Source: Cyclina sinensis (taxonomy: Eukaryota; Mollusca; Bivalvia; Venerida; Veneridae). Taken from it: a stretch of 64,000 bases of DNA. Made by a program: the position numbers and the translations under genes. Positions 12,601 through 24,120 of this stretch are shown one piece after another; within the stretch, counting starts at the first letter, position 1; every line of letters starts with the position of its first letter. Location of the stretch: positions 33,945,449 through 34,009,448 of the forward strand of contig JAAONU010000001.1 in the NCBI GenBank assembly GCA_012932295.1. The letters run 5' to 3'. The notes below the pieces were generated by a model. The model was given only the letters and a program-made list of their open reading frames with translations, had not been told where the DNA came from and did no database searches.

Positions 12601-15600
12601 TGATTTTACAGTACTTCTAAGAAGTGTACTAAAAGTGTGTACTAGTCTACCAAAATGTAATCAAGAACTAGAAGTTACTACTTTTTCCTAAAACTAGTCT
12701 TTTTTTTCTAGTTTCTGATTGGTTACCATGAAAGTGGAATTTCAAAATTGACCAGTCAGCAGCCAGATGATTTAGACTGCTTAAAAAAAAGTATTTAAAT
12801 CTTACACTTTGAATAATAATATCTCTGGAGTGGGAAACTAATAACATGTTTACTCAAATATTTTCATGCTTTCTCATCAATGTCACAATTTTCTTCTATA
12901 TTTTTTTTTTTAACTGAACTTTTTTAACTTTCACACTGTCTGTTTATTAATCACAAAAGCTACAGTTGAGGAAGGTCAGTTATCAGCTGAGAATGGGAGA
13001 CCTGGTTCACCAGGTGGGAAGAGTAGTTGCCTAGCAACAGAAGAAAACATGCCATCTGTTTCTTCATACTTCTTACATACGCCATTACCCACAGTTCCAA
13101 GCTCTCACATTACCACTACAACTCATGAGACTTCTAGCTCTTCAAAATCTGCCCTTTCTGACAGAAGGGGTCCATGTCTTTCAAAAAGTATGAGCGAGCC
13201 AGTCTTGAACCCGAGTGTGCCTCTGCTGCTTAATCCTGAGCTTATGAAAGGTACTGGCATACATATAGTGTCCCCTCAGGTTCATGTAAGTATAAGCTAT
13301 GTAGTATCCCCTAATGCCTCGAGGTGAATGGATACCTGCCTGCCTGCTTGCTTGCTTACCTGCATGAGGTCTTTAGGCATAACAGTTGGTTAAATATTAA
13401 CCAAAATATTTATCCATTAGACAAATTGGACTAACAGATATGAGGGATTTCTTCCACAGATGTAGGTTACATTTACTTTTAGCAGAAGACTGCACTATTC
13501 AAACTTACACTTATTTCATCTAACATGCAGTTCAAGTCTTAACATTAACACTGAGAAGCAGTTAGAAAAGGGTCTGTCTTGGCTGTGATATTTCATTCGT
13601 ATGAAAGTACAGTATATGTGTTTAAACATTTTAAACAAAGTTCAAACTTTAACTTAAGGTTTAAATAGTACTGTAATATGCAATATACTGTTTTTGATTT
13701 ACAACATATGACCTACTCAAACTTTCTTAATCTCTTAAAATAATATAAGATCAGTAATGATATAAAGAACATGTTTCTGACAATACTTAAAGCATATTGT
13801 ATGTCTCCAATTCCACAAGTTTCCCCTCTGCCAGCAGAAGGTTTGAATCTTAGCAGAGTAAGATGAACTTATAGTGGAAGAATAGTCAAACAGGCTTTTG
13901 AATCTCTGACAGTACAGGTCAGCAGTGTTGCAACTTTATATTTTGTAGAAATTTATGTTACAGGAAAGACTTTTACTGTAAGACATTTTCCTGGTTTTAT
14001 CTTACATACACTTAACTCCTTCATATAACTGGGAAGATAGTGGTATCTTTTCATGATAATTTTGTTATTGTAAAAAGTATGAAAATGAAATATTTACAGA
14101 ATAATTTTTAGTTCTATGATAAATACTTAACTTCCCCTGTTATCAATGAAAATGGGGTCAAAACATCTGTAGTAAACCTCCTGTGTAAAACATCATCCAA
14201 TCAGTTAACTGGATATTGGTATATTTGTGCTGAAAATTTTGCTTCTGTATTGGATTTTTTTTATAACTGTATGTTTCTTCATGATGTAAGTGGTTAATTT
14301 GTTTTCCTGGAAACCCCATAGTCATCTGTTTTTATCTAACTGGCATGTACCGTAACAAAGTAATGCCTGGGACTGTTCCGTTTTTGTAAACAACAGACAT
14401 GATGAAACAGTAAAGGCCTTATTATTTATTTTAAAGATAGATTTTAGTAGTCTTAAAATGGAGAAAGCCTGGCAGCTACAGTTGTAAACATTTCAAATCC
14501 AGATCGCAAGAAAATGATTAAAGTTTATTTGTAAAGTGTCCTGAAAATTGACTATGTAGTTAATTGATATGATGCCAGCACAGCTTTTCAGACACCTTAA
14601 AAGAAAGTGTTAATGAAGTGAGAATTGTAGAACAGACATAATACAACCATAAATTCAGTCTATCTTTAAACTTTTACTTGTACAAACATTATAAGGTACA
14701 TTTTTTTGCTTCATTTATGGGATACCTCTTCTTGCTCTCCAAATTTTGGGTGATCATTTCCTACTGTCTAGGGGATGGTAATTATTAAACTTTTAATTGA
14801 AATGTTAAATAGTATTACCAGTAATAATATTCTTTTGCTTTGGATTTTTTTTCATCTTTTGGTTGATGAATAGAAATTTGAACATAGTGTTTAGTTTGAA
14901 GAGGAAATGGGAATAATAATTTTTGATTTTCTTTATTCAGTTTCTCAACAGAGCTAGACATAACTTAAGTGTCTTTGTGTTCCTTACATTCAGAAGCATG
15001 CCCCAGACTTACACAAGCATGTGCAGACCTTACTAAAATTTAAGTGTAGAGATTTACAATGGAGCACTTAAAATGCTAAGGAAAACTTATCAGTGATGGG
15101 GGATTGATTTACTAAACCCATTTATCAGAATGTGCTACATTTTGAAGACAGTGCAAATTGTCATCTCAACGTCTCTAAATCTCATGTACATGTAACTTGA
15201 TTTGGTGGCCTTCAAGAACAAGTAGTATGTTATGCTGTGATAGCATCCTATGGTTGTTGCAGTTTGGCAAAATCATTGCAGCATTGCAAGTTCAAGCTGG
15301 CTCAATTCTATGAAACACTTGAGTTTTTTTGTTTTGTTTTGGGTTTTTTATAAGATAGGGTGAAACAGGGGGCTTTATTGTGGAGATAAGCACTGTTGTG
15401 GAAAAAAATCCATCTCTTTACATATAAAACTGCTATATTTAAACATTTTACATTCTGTAGAAAAGTTTCAGACCCAAGTAAAATGATATGGGTGTTATTC
15501 TGGATAAAAAGTAAGAGACTGGTTTCACACAGCATAGCTTGGAAGGGTTTGCATGTGAGGGATTACTGAAATAAAATCTACGATTACATATTTGCACCTT

Positions 15601-16296
15601 TCTGTAATGTGAGTAGTGTATGAAAACCAGTGCCCCCTTTTAGATTATTTTAATATTTAATGATGCTTTGAAAAGTAAAAGAAATGCTAGTGTAATATTA
15701 ACTTTTTTCTTTTTGCATCTAGCTTTTACAAAAAGCCTGCTATATACTTGCATTAATTCAACATTTTCATCAGCTATAAAGTTCAGTTACTACCCTCTTA
15801 TTCACAAGTTTATTGTTTTTGCAGGAAGTGAGTAATGCACTGGCTGTTGGGAAGATGGTTCATATTACTGTAGAATATAAACTCTACTAAAAATGTCAGT
15901 TTTGAATTTGTTTCAGACGGGGCCCAAATCGTCGGAGGCCAACCAGTCATCCAGTCTGATAACAGAGGGCCAGTCATACTGAACAGTGCTAGTGGTAGTC
16001 CAAACCATGCAGCTTCAGGACACACCAGTCCGGTTCATATGGTTCCAGATCACACCAGTCCAGTTCATATGGTTCCAGGTCACACAGATCCAGTTCATGG
16101 GGCTCCGAGTCACATCAGTTCAGTTCACATGGTTCCAGGTCACACTGGTTCAACTCATGGAGTTCCAGGTCATATAAGTCCAGTCCACATGGCTCACAGT
16201 CATACCAGTCAGGCTAACACTAGCAGTCATGGGAGTTCAGTTCCACGTGATCCGGCACTAACAAACTACCCAATGAACAGAATTCACCAGATTTAA
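642..16296 (+). CDS. GBF1: GBF1, Golgi brefeldin A-resistant Arf-GEF (3' part, 20 exons)
   Basis: Arf1 guanine-nucleotide exchange factor of the cis-Golgi/ERGIC, needed for COPI recruitment. Exons read: 642-767, 1199-1281, 1579-1642, 2075-2250, 2620-2719, 2885-3061, 3477-3734, 4106-4221, 4574-4971, 5238-5437, 5604-5817, 6463-6653, 7046-7196, 7805-7935, 8312-8413, 8768-8881, 11658-11826, 12283-12402, 12966-13250 (or 13285), 15917-16296. All junctions are AG/GT and phases agree, giving about 1184 residues. The first exon carries Sec7 motif 2 ([10 protein letters not shown]; the family usually has T for V); the catalytic-Glu motif lies upstream, outside the window. Next come the GBF1 signatures [42 protein letters not shown] and the acidic/Ser linker with DRGYTSDSE, then [58 protein letters not shown] and [16 protein letters not shown]. 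These cover the HDS1-3 helical regions. The C-terminus is poorly conserved Pro/Ser-rich sequence ending in ten-residue repeats. Family assignment is very secure; the exact end depends on splicing of exon 19. Confidence 0.96.
8409..8491 (+). repeat. 31-bp tandem repeat spanning the exon 15 splice donor of GBF1
   Basis: Units start at 8409, 8440 and 8471 (two full, one partial) and are nearly identical. Each contains GTAAAGTAAGTG, so the donor GT used by exon 15 (8414) is copied at 8445 and 8476. Use of either downstream copy would add sequence that reaches an in-frame TAA at 8441-8443. Confidence 0.9.
8948..11334 (+). mobile_element. Helentron/HINE-like non-autonomous element with two kinds of internal tandem repeat
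   Basis: Inserted in the GBF1 intron between exons 16 and 17. The left end is an imperfect palindrome (8949-8976, AGCTCACCTGAGC...). The right end has the inverted counterpart TCAGGTGAGC followed by a hairpin (GGGCCATCATGGCCC) and CTCTTG next to TTT. The core has about four ~150-bp units (roughly 9160-9850, marked by CTTCTTGTCAGAAAC and GGACCTCTACCAAG), then about ten ~145-bp units (9850-11290, marked by TTGTCAGAAAGGTTG and AAAACTAGGTCACAGAGCCC). No coding capacity was seen. Subterminal inverted repeats, central tandem repeats, 3' hairpin and a T-rich site fit Helentron-associated elements; the class assignment is inference. A related element lies at 62376-63803. Confidence 0.72.
13286..15916 (+). 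other. last GBF1 intron, 2.6 kb, no further exon recognised
   Basis: AT-rich intron sequence. A good acceptor followed at once by a GTGAGT donor lies near 15823-15832, but it would define a 3-nt exon and is not called. No repeat with recognisable ends was found. Confidence 0.5.
16018..16227 (+). repeat. 30-bp coding tandem repeat in the last GBF1 exon
   Basis: Seven 30-bp units starting every 30 nt from 16018 encode variants of the ten-residue unit [10 protein letters not shown]. The units differ at several positions, so they are not freshly expanded. The reading frame stays open on both sides of the array (from 15919 to the stop at 16294), which supports translation in this frame. A second frame is open only across the array itself. 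Confidence 0.8.
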
Positions 16297-18470
16297 TCTA
16301 TCAGTACATATAACCACTGTATAGAAGAATATTTCATCATGCCAAATGACATTGCAGGACAAGAAAAGTCACAAAGAAAAGGGAAGTGTTGCATTTTTTA
16401 GAACAGTTACCTTACCTTACTTGGCAACTGTTGATATAGTATTTACTTCAGTGATTGTGTAAACTAATTTTTACAGAAGAAATTCATCACTGTTTGACAT
16501 CTATTTCTAACAGGAGGATTACAGTCACATTTCCATGCCAGTCTTATATTTTTGTTTTTGGCTCTTGTATATTAATATTTTTTTATCACTTTGTAAACAT
16601 TAGTTTAAGCTAAGTTCCATTCCACATACAAATTACATTTGGACTCACATTTAGATTTTTTATTTTAAAAAATGAAAAAAGGAATTGTCATCTATCATAT
16701 TTTGAGATATATAGTTATCAAGAAAATGTGGCCAGTTGTAAGATCATAACATAACTTGAGTATACATAGCATTTTTTGCATCAGTTTAAGCACTGTCACT
16801 TGTAGTCCTTTTCCTTATATTTTGTTCATGTTGGGTTCCTTTGCCACTTATCCTAGAGACAATATATTGATTTATACAGCTTTTATCCTTTGTTAAGAAT
16901 ACATGTATAATAAACATTCACATGGTATTGATTAGAATATGCTTCATCTAACCTTGTTGTAAAGGTGATTTAGTTGTGATATTTGTTTCCTGATTTTATT
17001 TATTTGTGCAATAATATATTTTGTATATACATGTAAAGCACTCTATAATGGATGTGAACATAGTATCTGTGCGAACATTTTTGTATTTTTTTTGTAAGGT
17101 TGGTATGAAGTTGGAATGATATCTTTACAGTAGCTGGTTTTGAAACTTGTAATTGTAACGAGGACTTGAACTGGTCCGCTGTTTATGCTTATGTTTGAAA
17201 TAATAAAATACGTTACTATTCCTGTTTTTAGGAGGACTATAAAATGTACATGTTAATGCTAGAAATAGATTATGTATATTTCATCTTACTTGACAGACAA
17301 AATAACATAATGTGAGCACTTAAAAACTATTAATATAGCAATAATACATAAATGCAATTAAGTTTTTTTCTTAAAGGCTAGAATTTTAAGAAAAGTTTAT
17401 GGATACCAAGATTAGTTTCAAAACAGCAAAAATAAAACATAAAAGAGTAAGATGAACAGCCAAAATAAGTCTCTTTTTTACTTGTAATTTCTCCTGAGGT
17501 GTGAAGCTAGAAAACTTCAAAATTCATTGTTTTTGCATATTCCTGAAGAGGTTTGCTTTGTACAGGGTATATTTGAGCCTTTTCTTTTCAGTCTGTAATT
17601 GTGAATTATAGTAGTACAGAATACTAAGTTTCTTTCTGCGAAATATGTCTTCAGTCAAAATTTTGTGAATTAATTAGCAGCTTGATTGTTTTCCCAGAAT
17701 TGTGAAATGTTTAAACAGTGATAGTTGAAGTATGAGGAGAAAAAAAGGAAAAACGAAAATCGAATGTGTAGAAAGAAATACAAAATGTTTTGTTCTCACT
17801 TGCAAGGAGGTACTTAAGAAAAATGAAAAAGTTATTTAAAATAAGGCTGGAGTTTGCACTAAGATGTTCTATGACAACAGAGTTATTTTGTCTGAATTTT
17901 CAGCATTTTTCTAAACTGCTATGATTGAGTAGTTTGTGTCTGAGTAGTTTTCTCTTGTCTAGACCATATTGTCTTGAATTTATATTTTGTATTTACTTGC
18001 TGTTGTTTCATCTTAGAAGACAGTTGGGTTTCCATTGCTTAGACCTTTACTGCAGAAGATGTACAGAAGTAAATGATAGTTTTGTTGAAATATTTAGAGT
18101 AGGTCATTATACATTGAATGAAGTTTTCCAAAATTCAAGGCTATTTTTTTTTTAAAGAAAACTTTGTTAGATTATTTTTAAAAAATGAAAGGAGATTGAA
18201 ATATATATGCACACTATAAGTTATCAGGCAGATGGCACTAGATTTAGCTGGAACTGATATATTTAGCTCCTCTTACAATTAAAATAGCCGTTTGAAGTTT
18301 AAGTGTGTATGTACATTGTATACTGATGTTTAGTTGGTAAACTAGTATGTAAAATGATATTTTATTTGTTTGAAATGTGATTATATTGTCGTTGTTAAAC
18401 ATTTTATTCTTTGGATGTTAACTAAAATAAAGAATGAGATACTGTGAAATAAAAGATTGAGAAACGGATT
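16297..18470 (+). other. GBF1 3' untranslated region with candidate poly(A) signals
   Basis: Non-coding AT-rich sequence after the stop. AATAAA occurs at 16909, 17202-17207, 18426-18431 and 18448-18453. The last pair is followed by a GT-rich stretch (18470-18490), the usual arrangement of a cleavage site, and a dispersed repeat begins immediately after it. Confidence 0.55.
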
Positions 18471-18485
18471 TCAGTGTTGGTTTTT

Positions 18486-18965
18486 GTGTCGCCCTTTTGA
18501 AGAAACAGCGATACATAGGGATCGCTTTGTCCATCAGTCCGTCACGAAAACTTAACGTTGGCTATAACTTGGCCATTTCCTCATCAAACTTTCAAATTAT
18601 ATTGCTTACAACAACAGGGTCATGACGGTGCCAAAATCTTCAGGTCAAGGTCACATGTGATGCCCCTTTTCGTACTTGGACTTTGTCACAAAAACTTAAC
18701 ATGGGCTATAACTATGCCATTTCTTGAAATTTCTTCATCAAACTTTCCAATTGTAATGCTTACAATAGTATCCCTTACAACATGGAGATCACATTGTCCA
18801 TCTGTCACGAAAACTTAACATTTGCTATACATGTAACTTTTCCATTTCTTAACATTTCTTCATCAAACTTTCAAATTATATTACTTATGACAACAGGGTC
18901 TTGATGATGCAAAAATCTTTAGGTCAAGATCACATTTAGTCGAGTTATGCCTCTTTTTGTACTTG
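18486..18965. repeat. dispersed repeat with three internal ~150-bp units
   Basis: Three diverged units share GTCACGAAAACTTAAC, TTTCTTCATCAAACTTTC and CAACAGGGTC. The layout resembles the cores of the Helentron-like elements in this window, but a terminal hairpin was not recognised, so it is left unclassified. Confidence 0.55.
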
Positions 18966-19184
18966 GACTAGCATGCTGTCTTTTCAGCAGGGTTTTGTTT
19001 ACCTTTTTAGTTATTCTAACAAAGTATCCAAGGGCAACAGAAGTGTTCAACTGAACACCCATCAAGTTACAGACTTTAAAATGATTTATTGTATGTCTGT
19101 CAAAGAGGGGATGTATATGAGAATGCTCACAACACAAGTTGTCTGCTCTCTAAGACATAGAGATTTCATTAAATCTTCATAAAA

Positions 19185-19463
19185 TCATATGGCATGGTAT
19201 CCATGAACTCATTCTTCCCAAGGACTATATGACTCTGGAACGAATTACCGACCGAGATTAAGGCTACCCCAACTGTGCCAGCTTTTATCAGTGGACTAAA
19301 CAAGTTTTACAGATTTTAAAGTACTTAAAATAAATGTGTAAGTAAGATCTTCAGTTAAATCTTGTTTTCTTTGTTATTAACTTTTATAATTTTAAATGTT
19401 CCTGACACGCGCCTGCCTAGTATAGTCAGTATTGACTTTTGGCAGTATTAAGTTGAAGTTGAA
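19185..19463 (+). pseudogene. 3' end of a 5'-truncated non-LTR retrotransposon (LINE)
   Basis: From 19203 the reading is MNSFFPRTI, TGA (19230-19232), LWNELPTEIK..., ending at TAA 19317-19319. SFFPRTxxLWNxLP is the typical C-terminus of animal LINE ORF2 proteins. The in-frame TGA stands where Arg (CGA) is expected. The 3' tail (19355-19463, ending AGTTGAAGTTGAA) recurs alone at 22936-22998 and 35345-35451. It is a dead fragment. Confidence 0.75.
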
Positions 19464-20149
19464 AAACAAGTTGAAACCCTCCAGGCACTATAAAGTTATG
19501 ACCCTTGAATTATCCAAATATGGCAAAAACAGCCTTGTCAAGTCTCTTAAGTCAGAGTTCTTGTACATTCCTCACTCAACTTGATGATAATATCTTGGCC
19601 AAGTTTGATAAACATTCATGGCATTCATGACTTTGTCCATTCTCTAAGTGGAAGAAATTTTCATTATGACTTGAAAATACATTTCTGTTGATTTTTTATG
19701 CCGAGTTAAATAACTTTAACCTTAAACCATTTATACTGAGTTAAGACAAATGCTGAAAACACAGTGCATGTTTAGGAATCAAGTAGATAAAAAGCAACAA
19801 AGAGTTCTTTCTCTTCTAAGAGACATAAATGCAAAAAACATACCTCCTCTAATCATTGTGAATTTAAACACATTGAGCCAGTAATAAAACACAATAATCA
19901 GCTCTTTTCAGAGTAAAACTGTTTTCTCTGAGAATATATTTAAGATAAAATACTGGCAATGTTTGATTGGTTAAGGGTACCCATCAGTGTAAATTGATGT
20001 ATTTTAAACATTCAGGGTCGCTTTGATTTAATAACCTTTAATACATCATATGCACATACAGGAGTTTTTCTGAAATTTTTTTCAGAGTTGAAAAGGGAAT
20101 TTTGGATAATTAGAAAAAAAACAATTGACCAGATTATCAAAACAAAAAA

Positions 20150-20484
20150 CTAGAGATGTGTCCATAGGACACTAATGCCCCGACATTCTGCTGTACTGTC
20201 ACAAAAAATCCTGTACAATTACAGGTGTGTATAAACATTGTCTTTAACATTAAAAGAGTCTAAAAATGCTATTTTTTTGCTTTATCAGGGGGCATAACTC
20301 TGTCGATCTCCAATAAATTTGCATCAAAATACCCAGGTGCCGACAACTATTCTTATAAAGTTTCATGGCTCTAGCAGTTATACATTTGGAGTTACATGCC
20401 ACACAAACCAGTCTACGTAAGGAAACTGTGACAGCTGGGCAAGGGCAAATCTATATACCCCCCAAAAGAGGTGGGGCATAAAAA
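20150..20484 (-). mobile_element. short Helitron/Helentron-like element
   Basis: On the minus strand the 3' end reads as a perfect 15-nt hairpin (GTGTCCTATGGACAC at 20172-20158), ATCT, then CTAG followed by T. CTAG after a terminal hairpin, next to T, is the Helitron-type 3' end. Subterminal inverted repeats ATGCCCC (20175-20181) and GGGGCAT (20473-20479) frame the element. No ORF. Confidence 0.65.
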
Positions 20485-22609
20485 TGGAAAACTCACTCCT
20501 TCCACATGCAAGTTTGGTATTCTGGTAAAAGATAGCCACCTCACACAAAGGCTCAGTCTAGAGCATCTTGTGCTCAGGAAAGCTGAACTACATGTATTTA
20601 GTATCAAAGCTCTGTTTTATGGAACACTTCTATTTTTTTCCAGTAATGTCTAGGAAAGCTTTTTTTAAACTTTGAGGGTTGGCAGCTATGTGGTCATTTT
20701 TGACAGCTTATGAGTCTACTCAGCCATGTAGTGACTGAATTTTTCGATTTGAGACTGTTAGTACTTCAAATCTGACTACATGTATTTATAACACCTATCT
20801 TTCTAAATAAAATTTTTTGGCCTTTGGCTTCTGCTGTAAGGCAGGTGTCCAAATTAAGTATTAAGACTCATTAAACAAGTGTCAACTGTGTGTAACATAC
20901 AGACACTTCTAACATACTTTAAATGTTTCTACTTGCCATCAGCACTGAGAAGAATAAAACATTTCATTTTTCCATACATTTTATTACATCTTCAAGACAT
21001 ACAACCCACAAGTTTCCATGTTAACTAGAGCAAATGGATTTCTGCACAGAACAATGAAAAATGATATGGAATGTTCCAAGTACAAAGTCAAACCAAAAAG
21101 GAGTAGACACAAACATTAGTTTCAACTTTACAATGTTACTGAAATCATTAATTTTGCAATTTATATGAATACCTTCAACCTGCTTGATTCACAGCAGTAT
21201 AGCCATATTCCCTACAGGAAATATTCAGTTATACATGTAAATCATTAAGTTCTACAAGCATGTGTAATGAATGAGTATCAACAAACATTGTAAACTCCTG
21301 GAAAGACCTTGATACAGTTAAGTTGTTAAGACACTGACAATGACTGCGCAACCATAGAATGACTAAAAGCCTTGCTGTTGCCCAAAGCAGACACTTTTGA
21401 TGTCAATCATTTGTTAAAAAAAAACAACAGTTCCCTCAAGATGCCCCAATCGACAAATCTATTGCTGAAAAGTTTAATAAAGTTTCTATCATACACAGTA
21501 TGAGAGAAACTGAGACCAGTCTTTTAGATGTTAACAGTGAAGCTAATCTATTATTTTCATATAATTTTATATGCTCAGCATCAAAATGAGTATTACATAA
21601 AAAAAACATTTCTATTCCAAATGTAAGAGGGTTAACAATGCAGTGGAATAGGTTTGTGCTGTATAAAATGATTACTTCTGTATTCTTTATCTGCATGTCA
21701 TCCCACAGTATACATGTATTTTAATGAGGAACTTTATCTTAACAGAAATGCAAGAAATATCTAGCATTCCTTTCAGGTTTTTCCTTGATTTCTGAATTTC
21801 AAACAAAAGAGTTACCGGTATGCTTTGTGTATTTTTAAGCCAACTACCTCTGTTGAAAAGATTTTCACCTGCCCTAATCACAGATTTCACAAAAATGAAT
21901 TGTTCATGCAATATGGAAAGAATACCCACAGCCTTTGTAAAAAGTAAACAAAAAAAACTTCTAAACAAATAAATTTTCATCAAATGTACAAAGGGTGTAT
22001 AAACATCTTATGAAACTTACTCTTAACTAAACTTTAACAAGAAATATTGGCCCTATCATGGCATAACATAAAATTGTGACATCACATAAATTAACATTTT
22101 TAATAAACACACTGCGCTGTAATAATTCTTTTAACCTTCAATGTGAAGTTAGCTCAGATAAGTTCAAATTACCATAAATATTCTTCCTACTACACATCAG
22201 ACACCTGTGATTAAGAAGATTGTTGTAACAGAAGACAACTGCAGTGTGCCCCTTGGACCATTGGTACTATTGCAACAATATGGTTCCCTATTACATGTAC
22301 TTCTCCCTTGAACAGTTCACAGTACTGAGCCACTCCCTCTAACTTTGGAACTTTCTGTTTCATACTCTAACCCAAAACAATCAATAATACCAGATATGCA
22401 TTCCAGCATGAATTTCAAATATGTGTTATGTGTTGACACACAAATTTCTTTTCAAATTATTTAATGAAATATTCTAGAACATAGACAACCAGGTAAATTA
22501 TGAAGACAATAAATAAAATTACATTTACATTCCCTGAAAGTTTTGACCAAACATTTTACATCAAGTAGCCAATGCATTTTTTGTATGTCACTTTATTTCT
22601 GTTACTTTA

Positions 22610-22835
22610 TCTATACCAATTTAATTTAATTTATTTTAGTTTGATTGTGTAGGAAGCTTTTTAGCTTATAGACACACTCTCGAATCCATTCCTGGAACTA
22701 ACCAGTACTAAGCAATGAGTGTAAAGTTTCTTGCTCAAGGAAACAACGGCTTGCCCGACTGGGTTTGAACCCGTGCGGCAAGCAATCCTTTGACTATTAG
22801 TCTGATGCGTTAACCACTCGGCCACGCCACCACTG
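22610..22835 (-). mobile_element. tRNA-derived SINE
   Basis: The minus-strand head reads like a tRNA with box A TGGCCGAGTGG and box B GGTTCAAACCC. The element ends in an AAATT-type simple tail. A near-perfect target duplication TTTCTGTTACTTTA flanks it (22596-22609 and 22836-22849). The central domain (around 22680-22750) was not assigned to a named SINE core. Confidence 0.85.
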
Positions 22836-22935
22836 TTTCTGTTACTTTACTTCTATTACTATCCACAATGTGTAAGCATATATCGTATTACTTTTTTAAT
22901 AGGAACCCCTTTGATATATTATATATATAACACCT

Positions 22936-22998
22936 ACGCGCCTGCCTAGTATAGTCAGTACTGACTTTTGGCAGTATTAAGTTGAAGTTGAAGTTTAC
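22936..22998 (+). repeat. LINE 3' tail fragment
   Basis: Matches the tail of the LINE remnant at 19400-19463 (CGCGCCTGCCTAGTATAGTC ... GGCAGTATTAAGTTGAAG). It looks like an extreme 5'-truncated insertion. Confidence 0.7.
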
Positions 22999-23051
22999 AC
23001 TTTGATTTCCCATTTATATTTCCCAACATCTGGTTACACATACATGTAAAT

Positions 23052-23932
23052 TAGGGATGGGAACGAATGTTCGAATATTCGAAAATCGACCGAATATTCG
23101 AATCTGAAAATCAAATTCGAATATTCTAAAATGATTTTTTTTTCAAATAAAATTTTGTTGATTTTTATAAATGTAAGCATTCTGATTATGCAAAAAAAGA
23201 AACCAGTTTGGTATAGTGTTTCTTCATCGCGTGTCAAAAATGATCCAATTAACAATGAAATTGCAATGCATAACTGGCAGGGGCAATCGTTACGGATTAA
23301 CAGTTTGCCACAGGCGTAATTGTGATACCTGTTAATCTTTTGTTCATTTTAATTGGCGCTTGTTTATTTCACAAATTTTAGAAGTTGTTTGCCTCACAAT
23401 ATTCAAGGATTAATGTCATGTTTTACGAAAACGAACAACCAGTCACATTTATCTCTATTGATATTACTTTTTAGTTGCCCAATCAGTAGAATAACTTAAA
23501 TATTTTTCTCTTATAAGTTTATTTTAAAAAATATCATCCTCGCATTATGTTTGATCATCGCTTAACAATGTTGAAATAAGCTATACAGGGAAAAGAAAAC
23601 AAACAAACAAAAAAAGAAAAAAAAAAACATGCACACCTCTCGTGTTTGGACTTATTTCACGCGGTTTTGATGAACGGAATATATTATGTATTGCCAATCA
23701 CTTCATAAGTATTTAAAATTTCCATAAAATTTTCATATTTCTACGCCATTTCTAGATAACACATAGCTGTTTCCCCGACAACGTACAGGTGATAAAACTG
23801 TACCAATGTTCGGATACCAAAATGCAGGTAACTGACTGAACTGAAAAACAAATATTCGAATATATTCGAATATGGCAAAGCGAATATTCGAATATTGATT
23901 TTAGTATTCGTTCCCATCCCTAATGTAAATAT
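23052..23932. mobile_element. hAT-like non-autonomous DNA transposon
   Basis: Perfect 17-bp terminal inverted repeats TAGGGATGGGAACGAAT, with exact 8-bp target duplications ATGTAAAT at 23044-23051 and 23933-23940. Subterminal regions are packed with TTCGAATATTCG-type palindromes on both sides, plausible transposase-binding sites. An 8-bp duplication with TAGGG termini fits hAT. At 881 bp, without a transposase ORF, it needs a partner in trans. The exact duplication suggests a fairly recent insertion. Confidence 0.88.
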
Positions 23933-24120
23933 TATGTTAAAACATTAACACCATAAATATACTGTTTTTGATTTCCCACAATTTAGGTAACTGGTACCAT
24001 AGCTGCATTATTATTCGATAAAATCATTAGAACACTCAAATTTCAAAACCAGCTGAATAAATGTATAGTGGCATGAGATTATGTAATAAATTAAATATAA
24101 AATCCTAATGCCTTCATTTG

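Larger units (their letters stand above)
20979..24120 (-). other. probable PMM 3' untranslated/downstream region
   Basis: No conserved coding sequence downstream of the PMM stop. The minus-strand AATAAA at 20984-20979 is one possible poly(A) signal, but several others occur closer to the stop, so the true 3' end is unknown. The stretch contains a SINE (22610-22835), a LINE tail (22936-22998) and a hAT-like element (23052-23932). Confidence 0.3.

Noticed and set aside
15825..15827. 3-nt microexon (GCAG|GAA|GTGAGT) in the last GBF1 intron
   Set aside because: Too short to define from splice-site look alone, and it does not help the frame into the last exon.
22740..22830. tRNA gene (Leu/Ser-like) on the minus strand
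   Set aside because: It is the head of a SINE with tail and target duplication.
23131..23319. Open frame within the hAT-like element
   Set aside because: 62 codons with no transposase or BED-finger similarity visible; likely chance.
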